NCBI GenBank assembly: GCA_947184155.2
Contig: CAMXCT020002035.1
Location: forward strand, 437,428-501,427
DNA from: Cladocopium goreaui
Lineage: Eukaryota; Sar; Dinophyceae; Suessiales; Symbiodiniaceae
Length of the DNA stretch: 64,000 nt
Direction of reading: 5' to 3'
In this document: positions 51,905-64,000 of the stretch, piece after piece
Position numbering within the stretch: position 1 is the first letter of the stretch
How the letters are laid out: each line of letters starts with the position of its first letter
The notes under the pieces: model-generated
What the model was told of the DNA's origin: nothing
What the model saw: only the letters and a program-made list of their open reading frames with translations
Database searches by the model: none
Made by a program: the position numbers and the translations under genes

Positions 51905-54880
51905 CTTAAATTCGGCTCCGCCGGCTCCACACGAGTGGCTTGCCCTACGAGCGTCCCAGAGCGACTAGAGCTCTATGGTGAGGCGCGCCCCAAACCGCCG
52001 ACCCTCCGACGCCGGGCCCCCAAAAACACGAAAAATCCTTCAGGAGGGTGGGGGAGAGCTTTTTGGCCGGAATCCGGGTCACTCATAAGCGTCTCCAAGA
52101 GCAAAAGGCCCCCCCCCCGTTTTGAGGGTACCTAAAATCGGAAAAAAGCGCCGTTTTGACACATTTTTCGGACGATTTTTCGCTTTTCGAAAGTCACAAA
52201 ATGCTGTAAATTACAGCATTTTTGCGTTTTAACGTCTTTTGCGGGAGCCATGCAAAAACGGAGAAAATGCTGTAAATACCAATACTTTTTGGACCCGAGA
52301 TGCACAAAACACTGCAAATACCAGTGTTTTTGAAAGCACAGCAAAAAAACACTGTAAATTACAGCATTTTTGGCGGGTTGATCGCAAAAAATGATGGTCT
52401 TCACAGGGTTTTTGCAATTTCAAGAAAACGTGGAAGGCACGAAACACTGTAAATAGCGGTGTTTTGGCCACTTTTGGACGCCGAAACGCTGGTATTTACG
52501 CAGTTTTTTGCCCGTGGCGGCGCCAAACCCCTGTAAATTACAGCATTTTCTTCCCTTTTTGAGCCGATCTTTTGCGTTGATGAACGCAAAAAATGCTGGT
52601 ATTTACGCGTTTTTAAAAAAATCGAAGATCGTGACGTGAACGAAACCCTGTAAATAACAGTGTTTTAGCCACTTTCGGGGACTAAAACTGTGGTATTTAC
52701 GCGGGTTCTTGCCATCTGACAGCGCAAAATGCTGTAAATTACAGCACTTTGTGCGCTGTTTATGTTCAATTTTTTAACCTGCGATGCTTTCACCTGTTCT
52801 TTGCATTCTTCCACAAGAAACAATGTTGCAGATTGAAACTGGACGACAGCGTGACCCAAAAGAAAGCTGGATGGAGGAGTCGCACAGAAGCTTTTGCACA
52901 TACAGGGGCTTTTACACAGAGAAGTCTTTACACAAAGGAACTTTTTACACACAGAAGGTTTTACACAGAGAAGTCTTTACTCTAAGGACCTTTTGCACAC
53001 AAACGTCTTTACACACAGAAGCTGTTACATAAAGAAGTCTTTACACAGAGGGCTTTTTACACACAGACGCGTCTGCACACAGAAGCTTTTACACAGAGAA
53101 GCCTTCACACAGAGGAGCTTTTACACACAAAAGCATTTACACACAGCAAGCTTTTACACACACAGGGGCTTTTGCACAGAGAAGTCCTTACACAAAAGGA
53201 GCTTTTTACACACAGAAGATTTTACACAGAGAAGTCTTTACTCCAAGGAGCTTTTGCACACAAACGTCTAGGAGCTTTTTCACACAGAACTTTTTACACG
53301 AAGAAGGCCTGACAGAGAGAGCTTTTACACACAGACGCGTTTGCACACAGAAGCTTTTACACAGAGAAGCCTTTACACAGAGGAGCTTTTAGACACAAAA
53401 GCATTTACACACAGCAAGCCTTTACACACACAGGGGCTTTTACACAGAGAAGTCCTTACACAAAGGAGCTTTTTACACGGAAGGTTTTACACAGAGAAGT
53501 CTTTACTCCAAGGAGCTTTTGCACACAAACGTCTAGGAGCTTTTTCACACAGAACTTTTTACACGAAGAAGGCCTGACAGAGAGAGTTTTTACACACAGA
53601 CGCGTTTGCACATAGAAGCTTTTACACAGAGAAGCCTTTACACAGAGGCGCTTTTACACACACAAGCATTTGCACACAGCAAACTTTTACACACACAGGG
53701 GCTTTTACACAGAGAAGTCTTTACACAAAGGAGCTTTTTACACACGGAAGGTTTTACACAGAGAAGTCTTTACTCTAAGGAGCTTTTGCACACAAACGTC
53801 TAGGAGCCTTTACACACAGAAGCTGTTACACAAAGAAGTCTTTACACAGGGGGCTTTTTACACACAGACGCGTTTGCACACAGAAGCTTTTACACAGAGA
53901 AGCCTTCACACAGAGGAGCTTTTACACACAAAAGCGTTTACACACAGCAAGCTTTTACACACACAGGGGCTTTTACACAGAGAAGTCTATACACAAAGGA
54001 GCTTTTTACACACAGAAGGTTTTACACAGAGAAGTCTTTACTCTAAGGAGCTTTTGCACACAAACATCTAGGTGATTTTTCACACAGAACTTTTTACGCG
54101 AAGAAGTCTTTACACAGAGGGGTTTTTACACACAGACGCATTTGCACACAGAAGCTTTTACACAGAGAAGCCTTTACACAGAGGAGCTTTTAGACACAAA
54201 AGCATTTACACACACACAGTGGCTTTTACACAGAGAAGTCTTTACACAAAGGAGCTTTTTACACACAGAAGGTTTTACACAGAGAGGTCTTTACTCTAAG
54301 GAGCTTTTGCACACAAACGTCTAGGAGCCTTTACACACAGAAGCTGTTACACAAAGAAGTCTTTACACAGATTTATAGCTTTCACACACAGACGCGTTTA
54401 CACACAGAAGCTTTTACACAGAGAAGCCTTTACACTTTACACAGAAAATTTTTACACACGGAAGCTTTTACACACAGCGAAATCTTTACACAGACGTTTC
54501 ACACAGAGAAGCTTTCACACACAGAAGCTTTTACACAAAGAAGTCTTTACACAAAGTGGTTTTTACACACAGAAACTTTTACACACAAAAGCTTTTACAC
54601 AGAGAAGTCTTTGCACAGAGGCGCCTTTACACGAAGTAACAAGTTGAAATTGGCAGCGGTTCTTCGGGAAAAACCCTTGGCAGGAGCTTTCGGGAACTCA
54701 CTTGCTCCCCAAAAAAGCCGTCTATTTCCAACAAAGTTCCTATTCCATGAACTTTTTTCAAAAAACATAAGGAATATATTTCTGAAGCAGGTCCCCATCC
54801 AAAAGCTTTCAAGCCCGCACTGCGATGAAATGGAGGGTCGAGAAATCCGGCGGAGCCGACGAGGGGCGTCAGCCCTTAAA
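51905..54880 (+). repeat. Higher-order repeat unit, copy A
   Basis: Starts TTCGGCTCCGCCGGCT. Then comes a CGAGCGTCCCAGAGCGACTAG block, a palindrome array (52198-52760), a TTACACACAGAAGCTT minisatellite (52885-54630), an end block CTTTCGGGAACTCACTTGC, and ATCCGGCGGAGCCGA. Copies B and C match closely; B and C differ mainly in minisatellite length and truncation. No genes. Confidence 0.93.
52198..52760 (+). repeat. Array of near-palindromic hairpins, copy A
   Basis: About a dozen hairpins spaced roughly 45-60 bp. The first has perfect 12-bp arms AAAATGCTGTAA and TTACAGCATTTT around one A. Another has arms AAAACACTG and CAGTGTTTT (52306-52330). The core TAAATTA or TATTTA is common to all. Confidence 0.85.
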
Positions 54881-56363
54881 TCCGGCCAGGGGCCCCCTGG
54901 CCGTGGCATAGCCGTACGGCGTTTCTCTCCTCTCCGTAGGAGAGAGGGGCCGCCGCCCCAGCCGCCGACCACTCCCCCCCGCCAAAAACTGTCGCGTTTT
55001 ACGGTGTTTTGTGCTCTTCCCACTTTTTCCCATTTTTCGGATCTTGTGGTTTAAGATGGGTCAACATGGGCCAACATAGGCCGCAAGATGGGCCAACATA
55101 GCCCCAAGATGCAAGATGGGCCAACCTAGCGCCCAAGATGGGCTAAGATAGCCCCAAGATGGGCCATCATAGCTCCAAGATGGGCCAACATAGCCCCAAG
55201 ATGGGCCAACATAGCCCCAACATGGGCCGACATAACCTCAAGCTGGGGCAACATGGCCCCCAAGATGTGCCAACATAGCTCCAAGATATGCCCCCAGACC
55301 ACAAACAACCGACCAGCAACACCGACCCACCAACCCCAACCTTCAAAGCCCAGCCGAGAGCCGCAACCATCTCACGTCACGAACCAGCAACACCGAACAC
55401 CGACCTACCCACTCGAAAGCACCAACCTCACTCCCGACAGCACAAACCCTGACCTACCAACTCGTCAAGATGTGCTAACATAGCTCCAAGATATGCCTCC
55501 AGACCACACACAACCGACTAGCAACACCGACCCACCAACCCCAACCTTCAAAGCCCAGCCTAGCGCCGCAACCATCTCGCGTCACGAACCAGCAACACCG
55601 AACACCGACCTACCCACTCGAAAGCACCAACCTCCCTCCCGACAGCACAAACCCCGACCGACCAACTCGAGTGCACCAACCCCAATCCCGACAGCCCAAA
55701 CCCCGACCGGCCAACCCCTACCCCCACCAACCAATTCCATACCTGCCAGCACTCACCACGACGGACCAACCCCAAACCATCCAGCACAAACCACGCCCAA
55801 CCAACCCCAACCCACCAACCCCAAACCCAAAAGCAACCCCAACCCACCAACCCCAAACCCAAAAGCACATCCCACCGCTGACCCTCTCAACCCACCAACC
55901 CCAAACCCTTCAGCACAAACCCCGACCGACCAACCCTAACCCGCCAACCCCGAACCCAAAAGCAGCTGGGGCAACATAGCTTTTTCGATGGACCAACAGA
56001 GTCCCACGACGGGCCAATATAGCGTCACGCTGGGCCTACATAACCTCAAGCCGGCGCAACGACAACGACAACGACAACAACGACAACGACAACAACGACG
56101 ACAACGACGACAACCTCAACCCGAACCACCACCACAACAACACCAGCAACAACAACAACGACAACAACAACAACAACAACAAGAACAACAACAACCGCAA
56201 CAACAAGAACGACAACTCCTGTGTCGCTGCAACCATTGGTTGCAGGCTCCGGGCTCTTGCCCTTAGCCCCTACTACTGCTACTACCCCTACTACTACACC
56301 TACTGCGACTACACTCCCACCACGACGACCACGACACCGGCAACCGCGCTCACCCCACCACTA

Positions 56364-56385
56364 CCCCCCCCCCCCCCCCCCCCCC
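56364..56385 (+). repeat. C22 homopolymer
   Basis: Twenty-two consecutive C. Can form i-motif or G-quadruplex on the other strand; length is error-prone in sequencing. Confidence 0.9.
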
Positions 56386-56814
56386 TCACCCAGCACCGAC
56401 CACCTGCCACATCAACGACACCGCCTCTGGCCACGACGCCGACAGGGCCTACCATCACCGCAATCGCACCCATCGAAACAGCTGGCCTTCCAGAATCACA
56501 CCCGCCCGCCGGTGCCGATGCTGCCGGGGCCCGCCCAGGTATCTCTCGGCGTCCCTTCGGACGCCGATGCTGCCGGGCATGGCCCCAGGTTCCTTCGGCA
56601 GCCGAACCCGACCCCCGCAGGATCGGCGCACACCCAGCAAGGCGCCTTAGCGCATCGCCCTTGCTGTCATACCCGGCGTCCCGGGCGTTGGCCCCAAGTG
56701 TGCGGAGCGGTGTGTCCCCGCACCACCGGCCACCGTGGTGACAGCCGCCCATGCACTGCAGTTGCACAGTCCCGCTGCTCTGGTCCGGGGTTACAACCAC
56801 AACAACTACAACGA

Positions 56815-56822
56815 CGACAAAC

Positions 56823-56898
<76 letters not shown>

Positions 56899-56906
56899 CG
56901 ACAGCG

Positions 56907-56964
<58 letters not shown>

Positions 56965-57061
56965 CGGCAACAACAACAACAACCACAACAACAACAACAG
57001 CAACAACAACAACAACAACACCAACACCAACACCAACACCAACAACCACAGCAACACCACC

Positions 57062-57093
<32 letters not shown>

Positions 57094-57160
57094 CAACAAC
57101 CACAACAACAACAACAACCGCAGCAACAACAACAACAACAGCAACAACCACGACAACAAC
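56815..57160. repeat. (CAA)n microsatellite
   Basis: Long CAA run with CAG, CGA, CAC variants; all frames open, no gene. Confidence 0.96.
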
Positions 57161-57237
57161 CCCCTGCAAGAAACACTACCCTTCAATCCGCCGCCGCGGC
57201 TCCCATGGTTGGGCCCCTGGCCGGCTGTTGCGCGTAA

Positions 57238-59965
57238 GCGCTTAAATTCGGCTCCGCCGGCTCCCCACGAGTACGCTGACAAATGCGTCACGAGCGTCCC
57301 GGAGCGACTAGAGCTCTAAGGTGAGGCGCGCCCCAAGCCGCCGACCCTCCGACGCCGGGCCCCGAAAAACACCAAAAATCCTTCAGGAGGGTGGGGGAGA
57401 GCTTTTTGGCCGGAATCCGGGTCGCTCATAAGCGTCTCCAAGAGCAAAAGGCCCCCCCCCCCGTTTGGAGGGTACCTAAAATCGGAAAAAAGTGCCGTTT
57501 TGACACATTTGTCGGACGATTTTTCGCTTTTCGAAAGTCACAAAATGCTGTAAATTACAGCATTTTTGCGTTTTAACGTCTTTTGCGGGAGCCATGCAAA
57601 AACGCAGAAAATGCTGTAAATACCAATACTTTTTGGACCCAAGATGCACAAAACACCGCAAATACCAGTGTTTTTGAAAGCCAAGCAAAAAAAACACTGT
57701 AAATTACGGCATTTTTGGCGGGTTGATCGCAGAAAATGCTGGTATTCACAGTGTTTTTGCAATTTCAAGAAAACGTGGAAGGCACGAAACACTGTAAATA
57801 GCGGTGTTTTGGCCACTTTTGGACGCCGAAACGCTGGTATTTACGCAGTTTTTTGCCCGTGGCGGCGCCAAACCCCTGTAAATTACAGCATTTTCTTCCC
57901 TTTCTGAACCGATTTTTTACCTTGATGAACGCAAAAAACGCTGGTATTTACGCGTTTTTCAAAAAATCGAAGATCGTGACGTGAACGAAACCCTGCAAAT
58001 AACAGTGTTTTAGCCACTTTCGGGGACTAAAACTGTGGTATTTACGCGGGTTCTTGCCATCTGACAGCGCAAAATGCTGCAAATTACAACACTTGGTGCG
58101 CTGTTTATCTTCAATTTTTTAACCCGCGATGCTTTCACCTGTTCTTTGCATTCTTCCACAAGAAACAATGTTGCAGATTGAAACTGGACGACAGCGTGAC
58201 CCGAAAGAAAGCTGGATGGAGGAGTCGCACAGAAGCTTTTACACATACAGGGGCTTTTACACAGAGAAGTCTTTAAACAAAGGAGCTTTTTACACACAGA
58301 AGGTTTTACACAGAGAAGTCTTTACTCTAAGGAGCTTTTGCACACAAACATCTAGGAGCCTTTACCCACAGAAGCTGTTACACAAAGAAGTCTTTACACA
58401 GAAGGCTTTTTACACACAGACGCGTTTGCACACAGAAGCTTTTACACAGAGAAGCCTTCACACAAAGGAGCTTTTACACACAAAAGCATTTACACACAGC
58501 AAGCTTTTACACACACAGGGGCTTTTACACAGAGAAGTCCTTACACAAAGGAGCTTTTTACACACAGAAGGTTTTACACAGAGAAGTCTTTACTCTAAGG
58601 ACTTTTGCACACAAACATCTAGGAGCCTTTACACACAGAAGCTGTTACACAAAGAAGTCTTTACACAGAAGGCTTTTTACACACAGACGCGTTTGCACAC
58701 AGAAGCTTTTACACAGAGAAGCCTTCACACAAAGGAGCTTTTACACACAAAAGCATTTACACACAGCAAGATACAGCAAGCTTTTCCACACACAGGGGCT
58801 TTTACACAGAGAAGTCCTTACACAAAGGAGCTTTTTACACACAGAAGGTTTTACACAGAGAAGTCTTTACTCTAAGGAGCTTTTGCACACAAACGTCCAG
58901 GAGCTTTTTCACACAGAACTTTTTACACGAAAAAGGCCTGACAGAGAGAGTTTTTACACACAGACGCGTTTGCAGATTGAAGCTTTTACACAGAGAAGCC
59001 TTTACACAGAGGAGCTTTTACACACAAAAGCATTTGCACACAGCAAGCTTTTACACACACAGGGGCTTTTACACAGAGAAGCCTTTACACAAAGGAGCTT
59101 ATTACACACAGAAGGTTTTACACAGAGAAGTCTTTACTCTAAGAGGCTTTTGCACACAAACGTCTAGGAGCTTTTTCACACAGAACTTTTTACATGAAGA
59201 AGGCGTGACAGAGAGAGTTTTTACACACAGACACGTTTGCACACAGAAGCTTTTACACAGAGAAGCCTTTACACAGGGGAGCTTTTACACACAAAAGCAT
59301 TTACACACACAGGGGCTTTTACACAGAGAAGTCTTTACACAAAGGAGCTTTTTACACACAGAAGGTTTTACACAGAGAAGTCTTTACTCTAAGGAGCTTT
59401 TGCACACAAACATCTAGGAGCCTTTACACACAGAAGCTGTTACACAAAGAAGTCTCTACACAGATATATAGCTTTCACACACAGACGCGTTTACACACAG
59501 AAGCTTTTACACAGAGAAGCCTTTACACTTTACACAGAAAGTTTTTACACACGGAAGCTTTTACACACAGTGAAATCTTTACACAGACGTTTCACACAGA
59601 GAAGCTTTCACACACAGAAGCTTTTACACAAAGAAGTCTTTACACAAAGTGGTTTTTACACACAGAAACTTTTACACACAAAAGCTTTTACACAGAGAAG
59701 TCTTTGCACAGAGGCGCCTTTACACGAAGTAACAAGTTGAAATTGGCAGCAGTTCTTCGGGAAAAACCCTTGGCAGGAGCTTTCGGGAACTCACTTGCTC
59801 CCCAAAAAAGCCGTCTATTTCCAACAAAGTTCCTATTCGATGAACTTTTTTCAAAAACATAAGGACTATATTTCTGAAGCAGGTCCCCATCCAAAAGCTT
59901 TCAAGCCCACACTGCGATGAAATGGAGGGTCGAGAAATCCGGCGGAGCCGACGAGGGGCGTCAGC
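57238..59965 (+). repeat. Higher-order repeat unit, copy B
   Basis: Same order as copy A: TTCGGCTCCGCCGGCT start, palindrome array at 57542-58100, TTACACACAG minisatellite at 58225-59730, and the same end block. Confidence 0.93.
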
Positions 59966-59986
59966 CCTTAAATTCGGCTCCGCCGG
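59939..59986. other. Junction hairpin between copies B and C
   Basis: Perfect 13-bp arms CCGGCGGAGCCGA (59939-59951) and TCGGCTCCGCCGG (59974-59986) with a 22-nt loop, formed exactly where one unit ends and the next begins. Confidence 0.88.
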
Positions 59987-61334
59987 CTTCACACGAGTGG
60001 CTTGCCCTACGAGCGTCCCAGAGCGACTAGAGCTCTATGGTGAGGCGCGCCCCAAACCGCCGACCCTCCGACGCCGGGCCTCAAAAAACACCAAAAATCC
60101 TTCAGGAGGGTGGGGGAGAGCTTTTTGGCCAGAATCCGGGTCGCTCATAAGCGTCTCCAAGAGCAAAAGGCCCCCCCCCCGTTTGGAGGGTACCTAAAAT
60201 CGGAAAAAAGTGCCGTTTTGACACATTTGTCGGACAATTTTCAACTTTTCGAAAGTCACAAAATGCTGTAAATTACAGCATTTTTGCGTTTTAACGTCTT
60301 TTGCGGGAGCCATGCAAAAACGCAGAAAATGCTGTAAATACCAATACGTTTTCAACCAGAGATGCACAAAACACTGCAAATACCAGTGTTTTTGAAAGCC
60401 AAGCAAAAAAAAACATTGTAAATTACAGCATTTTTGGCGTGTTGATTGCAAAAAATGCTGGTATTTACACGGTTTTTGCAATTTCAAGAAAACGTGGAAG
60501 GCACGAAACGCTGTAAATAGCGGTGTTTTTGCCACTTTTGGACGCTGAAACGCTGGTATTTACACAGTTTTTTGCCCGTGACGGTGCCAAACCCCTGTAA
60601 ATTACAACATTTTCTGCACTTTTTGAACCGATTTTTTTGCCTTGGTGAACGCAAAAAACGCTGGTATTTACGCGTTTCCCAAAAAATCGAAGATCGTGAC
60701 GTGAACGAAACCCTGTAAATAACAGTGTTTTAGCCACATTCGGGGACTAAAACTGTGGTATTTACGCGGGTTCTTGCCAGCTGACAGCGCAAAATGCTGT
60801 AAATTACAGCACTTTGTGCGCTGTTTATGTTCAATTTTTAAACGCGCGATGCTTTCACATGTTCTTTGCATTATTTTGCATTCTTCCACAAGAAACAACG
60901 TTGCAGATTGAAACTGGACGACAGCGTGACCCGCAAGAAAGCTGGAGGGAGGAGACGCACAGAAGCTTTTACCCACACACACACAGGGGCTTTTACACAG
61001 AGAAGTCTTTACACAAACGAGCTTTTTACATACAGAAGGTTTTACACAGAGAAGTCTTTACTCTAAGGTGCTTTTGCAGACAAACGTCTAGGAGCTTTTA
61101 CTCACAGAAGTTTTTACACGAAGAAGTCTTTACACAGAGGGCTTTTTACACACAGACGCGTTTGCACACAGAAGCTTTTACACAGAGAAGCCTTTACACA
61201 GAGTAGCTTTTTACACACAGAAGGTTTTACACAGAGAAGTCTTTCCTCTGAGGAGCTTTTTCACACAACGTCTTGGAGCTTTTACACACAAAAGCTGTTA
61301 CACAAAGAAGTCTTTACACAGAGAGCTTTAACAC
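59966..61334 (+). repeat. Higher-order repeat unit, copy C (cut by gap)
   Basis: Directly follows copy B in tandem. Palindrome array at 60260-60825, minisatellite from 60955 into the gap. Confidence 0.92.
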
Positions 61335-61434
61335 NNNNNNNNNNNNNNNNNNNNNNNNNNNNNNNNNNNNNNNNNNNNNNNNNNNNNNNNNNNNNNNNNN
61401 NNNNNNNNNNNNNNNNNNNNNNNNNNNNNNNNNN
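61335..61434. other. Assembly gap (100 N)
   Basis: One hundred N; copy C does not resume on the far side. Confidence 0.99.
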
Positions 61435-64000
61435 CAACCTGAGGCCAACATAGGCCAAAATAGCCACCAGATGGGCCCACATTGCCCACAAGATAGGCCA
61501 ACATACGCCAACATAGGCCAACATAGCCACAGAATGGGCCTACATAGTTGGGCCCCTGGCCGGCTGTCGCGCGTAAGCGCTTAAATATAAGATTTACTGA
61601 GTATACCCAAGTTTGCCATGTGCGGGTCATGAAACTCCATATCCAATCAGGGTTGATGATTGGGCCCCGTCAATTCTCAACAAACCCTACCTGAAACTCA
61701 GCGGCCCCTCTTACCTTGTGCGCGAAGGCTGTGCTCCTCTTCCACCATCAAGCGTTTTGCAACGGACTTGGCGATGACTACAGAATCAGGATACCTACAG
61801 TGGGTCCCCAAAAGTCTGACAGCCTAAAGTGGGATCATCATCACATTTTTCAGGAATGCGGCAAAACACTTTTCTTTGTTAAAAACCGGAAACTGAAAAA
61901 GCGGACATATGGCTACGCGTATGGACCATATGGACAACAAGCCTGGTCCCCCGAAGTTCAAGCCAAAATAGCCAGTCATCAATGTCCATCCCTTCAGATC
62001 GAGGAAAATCCTAATTTTTGCCGCATACCGCGTTCCCAAATATCAGCTACAATACTCACCGCAACTTTGGTTAAATCCCCTTTGGGATCGTCCAAGCCAA
62101 TGTGGTGCTCCAGAATCCAGGTCTTTGAGTGTCTGCTGGTGAACCACCAATATCTACTGGTGAAACCCTCATTCAAGCTGGTTAAACCCAAAGTTCTGTT
62201 GTTTCAACCCCCATCTTTGTATCTTAAATCAGCAGTTTCAAGTGGCAACCAGCCCCAGGTGCTGTTTCATGTTGCGAAAGCCTTGTGCCTGGACCACCCA
62301 ATTCCAGAGCGTGAAGGAGCTGTACCGTGGCGGAGCCGCCGCGTGGGAGCCATGACAGCGAAGAGTTGCGAGAGGACGAGTGGTGCTGTCCAGAAACTTC
62401 CTAAAGGCACCGGGTGGGGGCCGCTGGGTCAATGGGGCCCATGGCTTTTACTGTAGAGTTTCCAGCAGATTTTCCTATCATCCAATTCTGGGAAGGGGGA
62501 CCTGCCGAATTTCCACAGGGTGTATCATCATGTGTCCCATTTAAACGACAATTGGGTGTACTCCAGCTTTGGACAAACGCAAATAGTTTTGCCTATCGGC
62601 CTATCCTCCCACGATGTTACTTTATGAAGATGAAAATCGGGGGTCGGGAGCAAAAATCACCGTGGCCAGGTGGGTGGGGGATTGTCTTCTGCGCAGTCTC
62701 CAGGATGAGAAATGAGAATCAAATTGAGGCCTCTATTCAGTGTCCTTAGACCTGGTTCTTTTTCTGCTTCTCCCCATCTTTGTTTCTTTGTTCGGCCCCC
62801 ATGGATTTTTGGATCAGCGGACCCACCTGGACCCCATCAACCAACGGTTATCACAAAATCTCCACACTTTGATCTTATTTCTTTTTCCCCATTGGAGTCA
62901 TGACAATCCATTGGAGTCTTTCCCAGCTTTGGACAAACCACCAAAAAAGGCCATATAGGTCTATCATCTGGTCTATCCACATCACATTCATGGCATTTGT
63001 CAATCACAAACTCTTAACCCACTTGCCAAAACCAAGATTCAACCAGATTGATGGTTGGTTCAAGCCACATCTGCCATGGTCAAAACTTGTCTTATTATAT
63101 GGGGTATTGTCATCCCACTATCAGTAGGGATACCTCATAATTGGTGTCTTGACCCGTATCGGTATCTATGAATGGGAGATGATCATCGGTTTTCTATCTC
63201 TCTATAGGACATGTCCTTAGAATGAGCATCTTGTGACTCTTGTGACCATCCCGTTATATATATATATTTATATACGGGAAAATTCCTTAGAATGAGCATC
63301 TTAGCCTCCATTAATTTGGGAATGACCATCCCCTTTTATGTGAAAACACACCAGGATTGGACCATGGCTCACAAAAAACGTGACATACGAACCCTGCCAC
63401 CCAGTTTCAAGAGCATTGCTCGGTCCAGCAGCTGCAAGCGATCAAAGGCACGCCAGCAAACGCACAACTCATCGTTGCTGAACTTCGAGAGTAAGTCTTC
63501 AGCTTCCTGTGGCTACGGCTGGTGTCAAAAAGCTTTCAGATGCGGTCAAAATTGTCAAAACGATTTCACACAGCGGGATTTCACCATCCAATCCTGGCCA
63601 ACAGAAATGCCTGGTGTCACAATGGAGGTGTTTTTGCAACAGAAATGCTGGTTGAACCAACAAAAATATGTTGGTGAAAGGAACGAACATGGGTTGAAGC
63701 AACAGAAATCGGATATTCGGTCTCAGTTCGGTTCGTTTCCAAAAAGTAGTATGTGGATATCGGCAAAAATGAAGATGTAACAATAGTCTGGGTCCATGTT
63801 CAAGCCCAAACCTTGGATTTGTTTGTTGCCATTAATTTTGGGTATTCACGAAAGACCGCTAAAGACCTTAAGACTTTTCACATGGATCCAGTCCTGTTTG
63901 ACAACGAATCATCTCATTTTTTGGGCCAAATGATCCCTTGGCTTCTAAAGAAAAGCATTCTTAGGGCGATGGGAGTTGGTGGTTGACTTTCCCAAGGAAA
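61435..64000. other. No gene recognised
   Basis: 61435-61550 is the GGCCAACATAG repeat family also seen at 55040-55290. The rest is unique-looking. The 246-codon frame at 61716-62456 has no recognisable domain and a composition no different from noncoding neighbours. A short TATATA tract lies at 63255-63275, and the phrase CCTTAGAATGAGCATCTT occurs twice (about 63213 and 63283). Confidence 0.5.

Larger units (their letters stand above)
54881..57237. other. Spacer between copies A and B: several simple repeats
   Basis: 55040-55290 is a 20-bp GATGGGCCAACATAGCCCCAA repeat. 55284-55480 and 55489-55690 are a 205-bp duplication (CCAGACCACAAACAACCGAC type). 55700-55965 is CCAACCCCAAACC-rich. 56045-56210 and 56815-57160 are (CAA)n. 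56364-56385 is a run of 22 C. No gene. Confidence 0.85.

Noticed and set aside
52885-61206. CRISPR-like appearance of regularly spaced TTACACACAG units
   Set aside because: No constant repeat with unique spacers; it is an ordinary minisatellite in a eukaryotic genome without cas genes.
61716-62456. 246-codon open frame
   Set aside because: No recognisable domain, no splice or codon-bias support, and similar chance frames occur nearby.

Overview
The window reads as nuclear genomic DNA of a dinoflagellate, most likely Suessiales/Symbiodiniaceae-like. That placement is inference. It rests on very sparse genes buried in micro- and minisatellites, introns with GC (and possibly GA) donors and a G after the AG acceptor, an alveolate-like alpha-tubulin, and a Ty1/copia element with the HVDD reverse-transcriptase box and accessory domains I associate with dinoflagellate copia polyproteins. 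Two 100-N assembly gaps lie at 8329-8428 and 61335-61434. Most long open frames elsewhere are repeat translations.

Layout. (1) 1-14142, minus strand: the 5' half of an alpha-tubulin gene. Eight exons encode residues 1-238 in unbroken frame and in the right order, but are spread over 12.7 kb by introns of up to 4.35 kb packed with minisatellites and triplet repeats. The remaining exons must lie left of base 1. (2) 14143-27232: no gene recognised; several minisatellite families, a duplicated 390-bp segment, and (TA)n tracts. (3) 27233-35578, minus strand: a complete, very young Ty1/copia retrotransposon with 354-bp LTRs differing at one base, ATATGT target duplications, and one uninterrupted 2523-codon gag-pol that carries a cytosine-methyltransferase-like domain. 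A second protein-like reading frame overlaps it. (4) 35579-38323: AT repeats and featureless sequence. (5) 38324-44850: an AT-rich integrated polinton-like/virophage-like viral element with terminal inverted repeats and TCTAT target duplications. It holds degraded genes for a packaging ATPase, an S74-type fibre protein, a GIY-YIG endonuclease and small proteins. A 1.03-kb TIR transposon with a 9-bp target duplication sits inside its fibre gene. (6) 45074-46919, minus strand: a three-exon host gene for an alpha-helical-repeat protein. (7) 46920-64000: satellites only. These include a 44-bp repeat, a 187-bp satellite, (CAA)n blocks and a roughly 2.7-kb higher-order unit present three times; each unit contains an array of near-perfect palindromes followed by a TTACACACAG minisatellite.

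The strongest candidates for new biology are the TIR-bounded viral element, the exploded alpha-tubulin gene, the methyltransferase-like and frame-shifted modules of the copia element, and the palindrome array with compensatory base changes.
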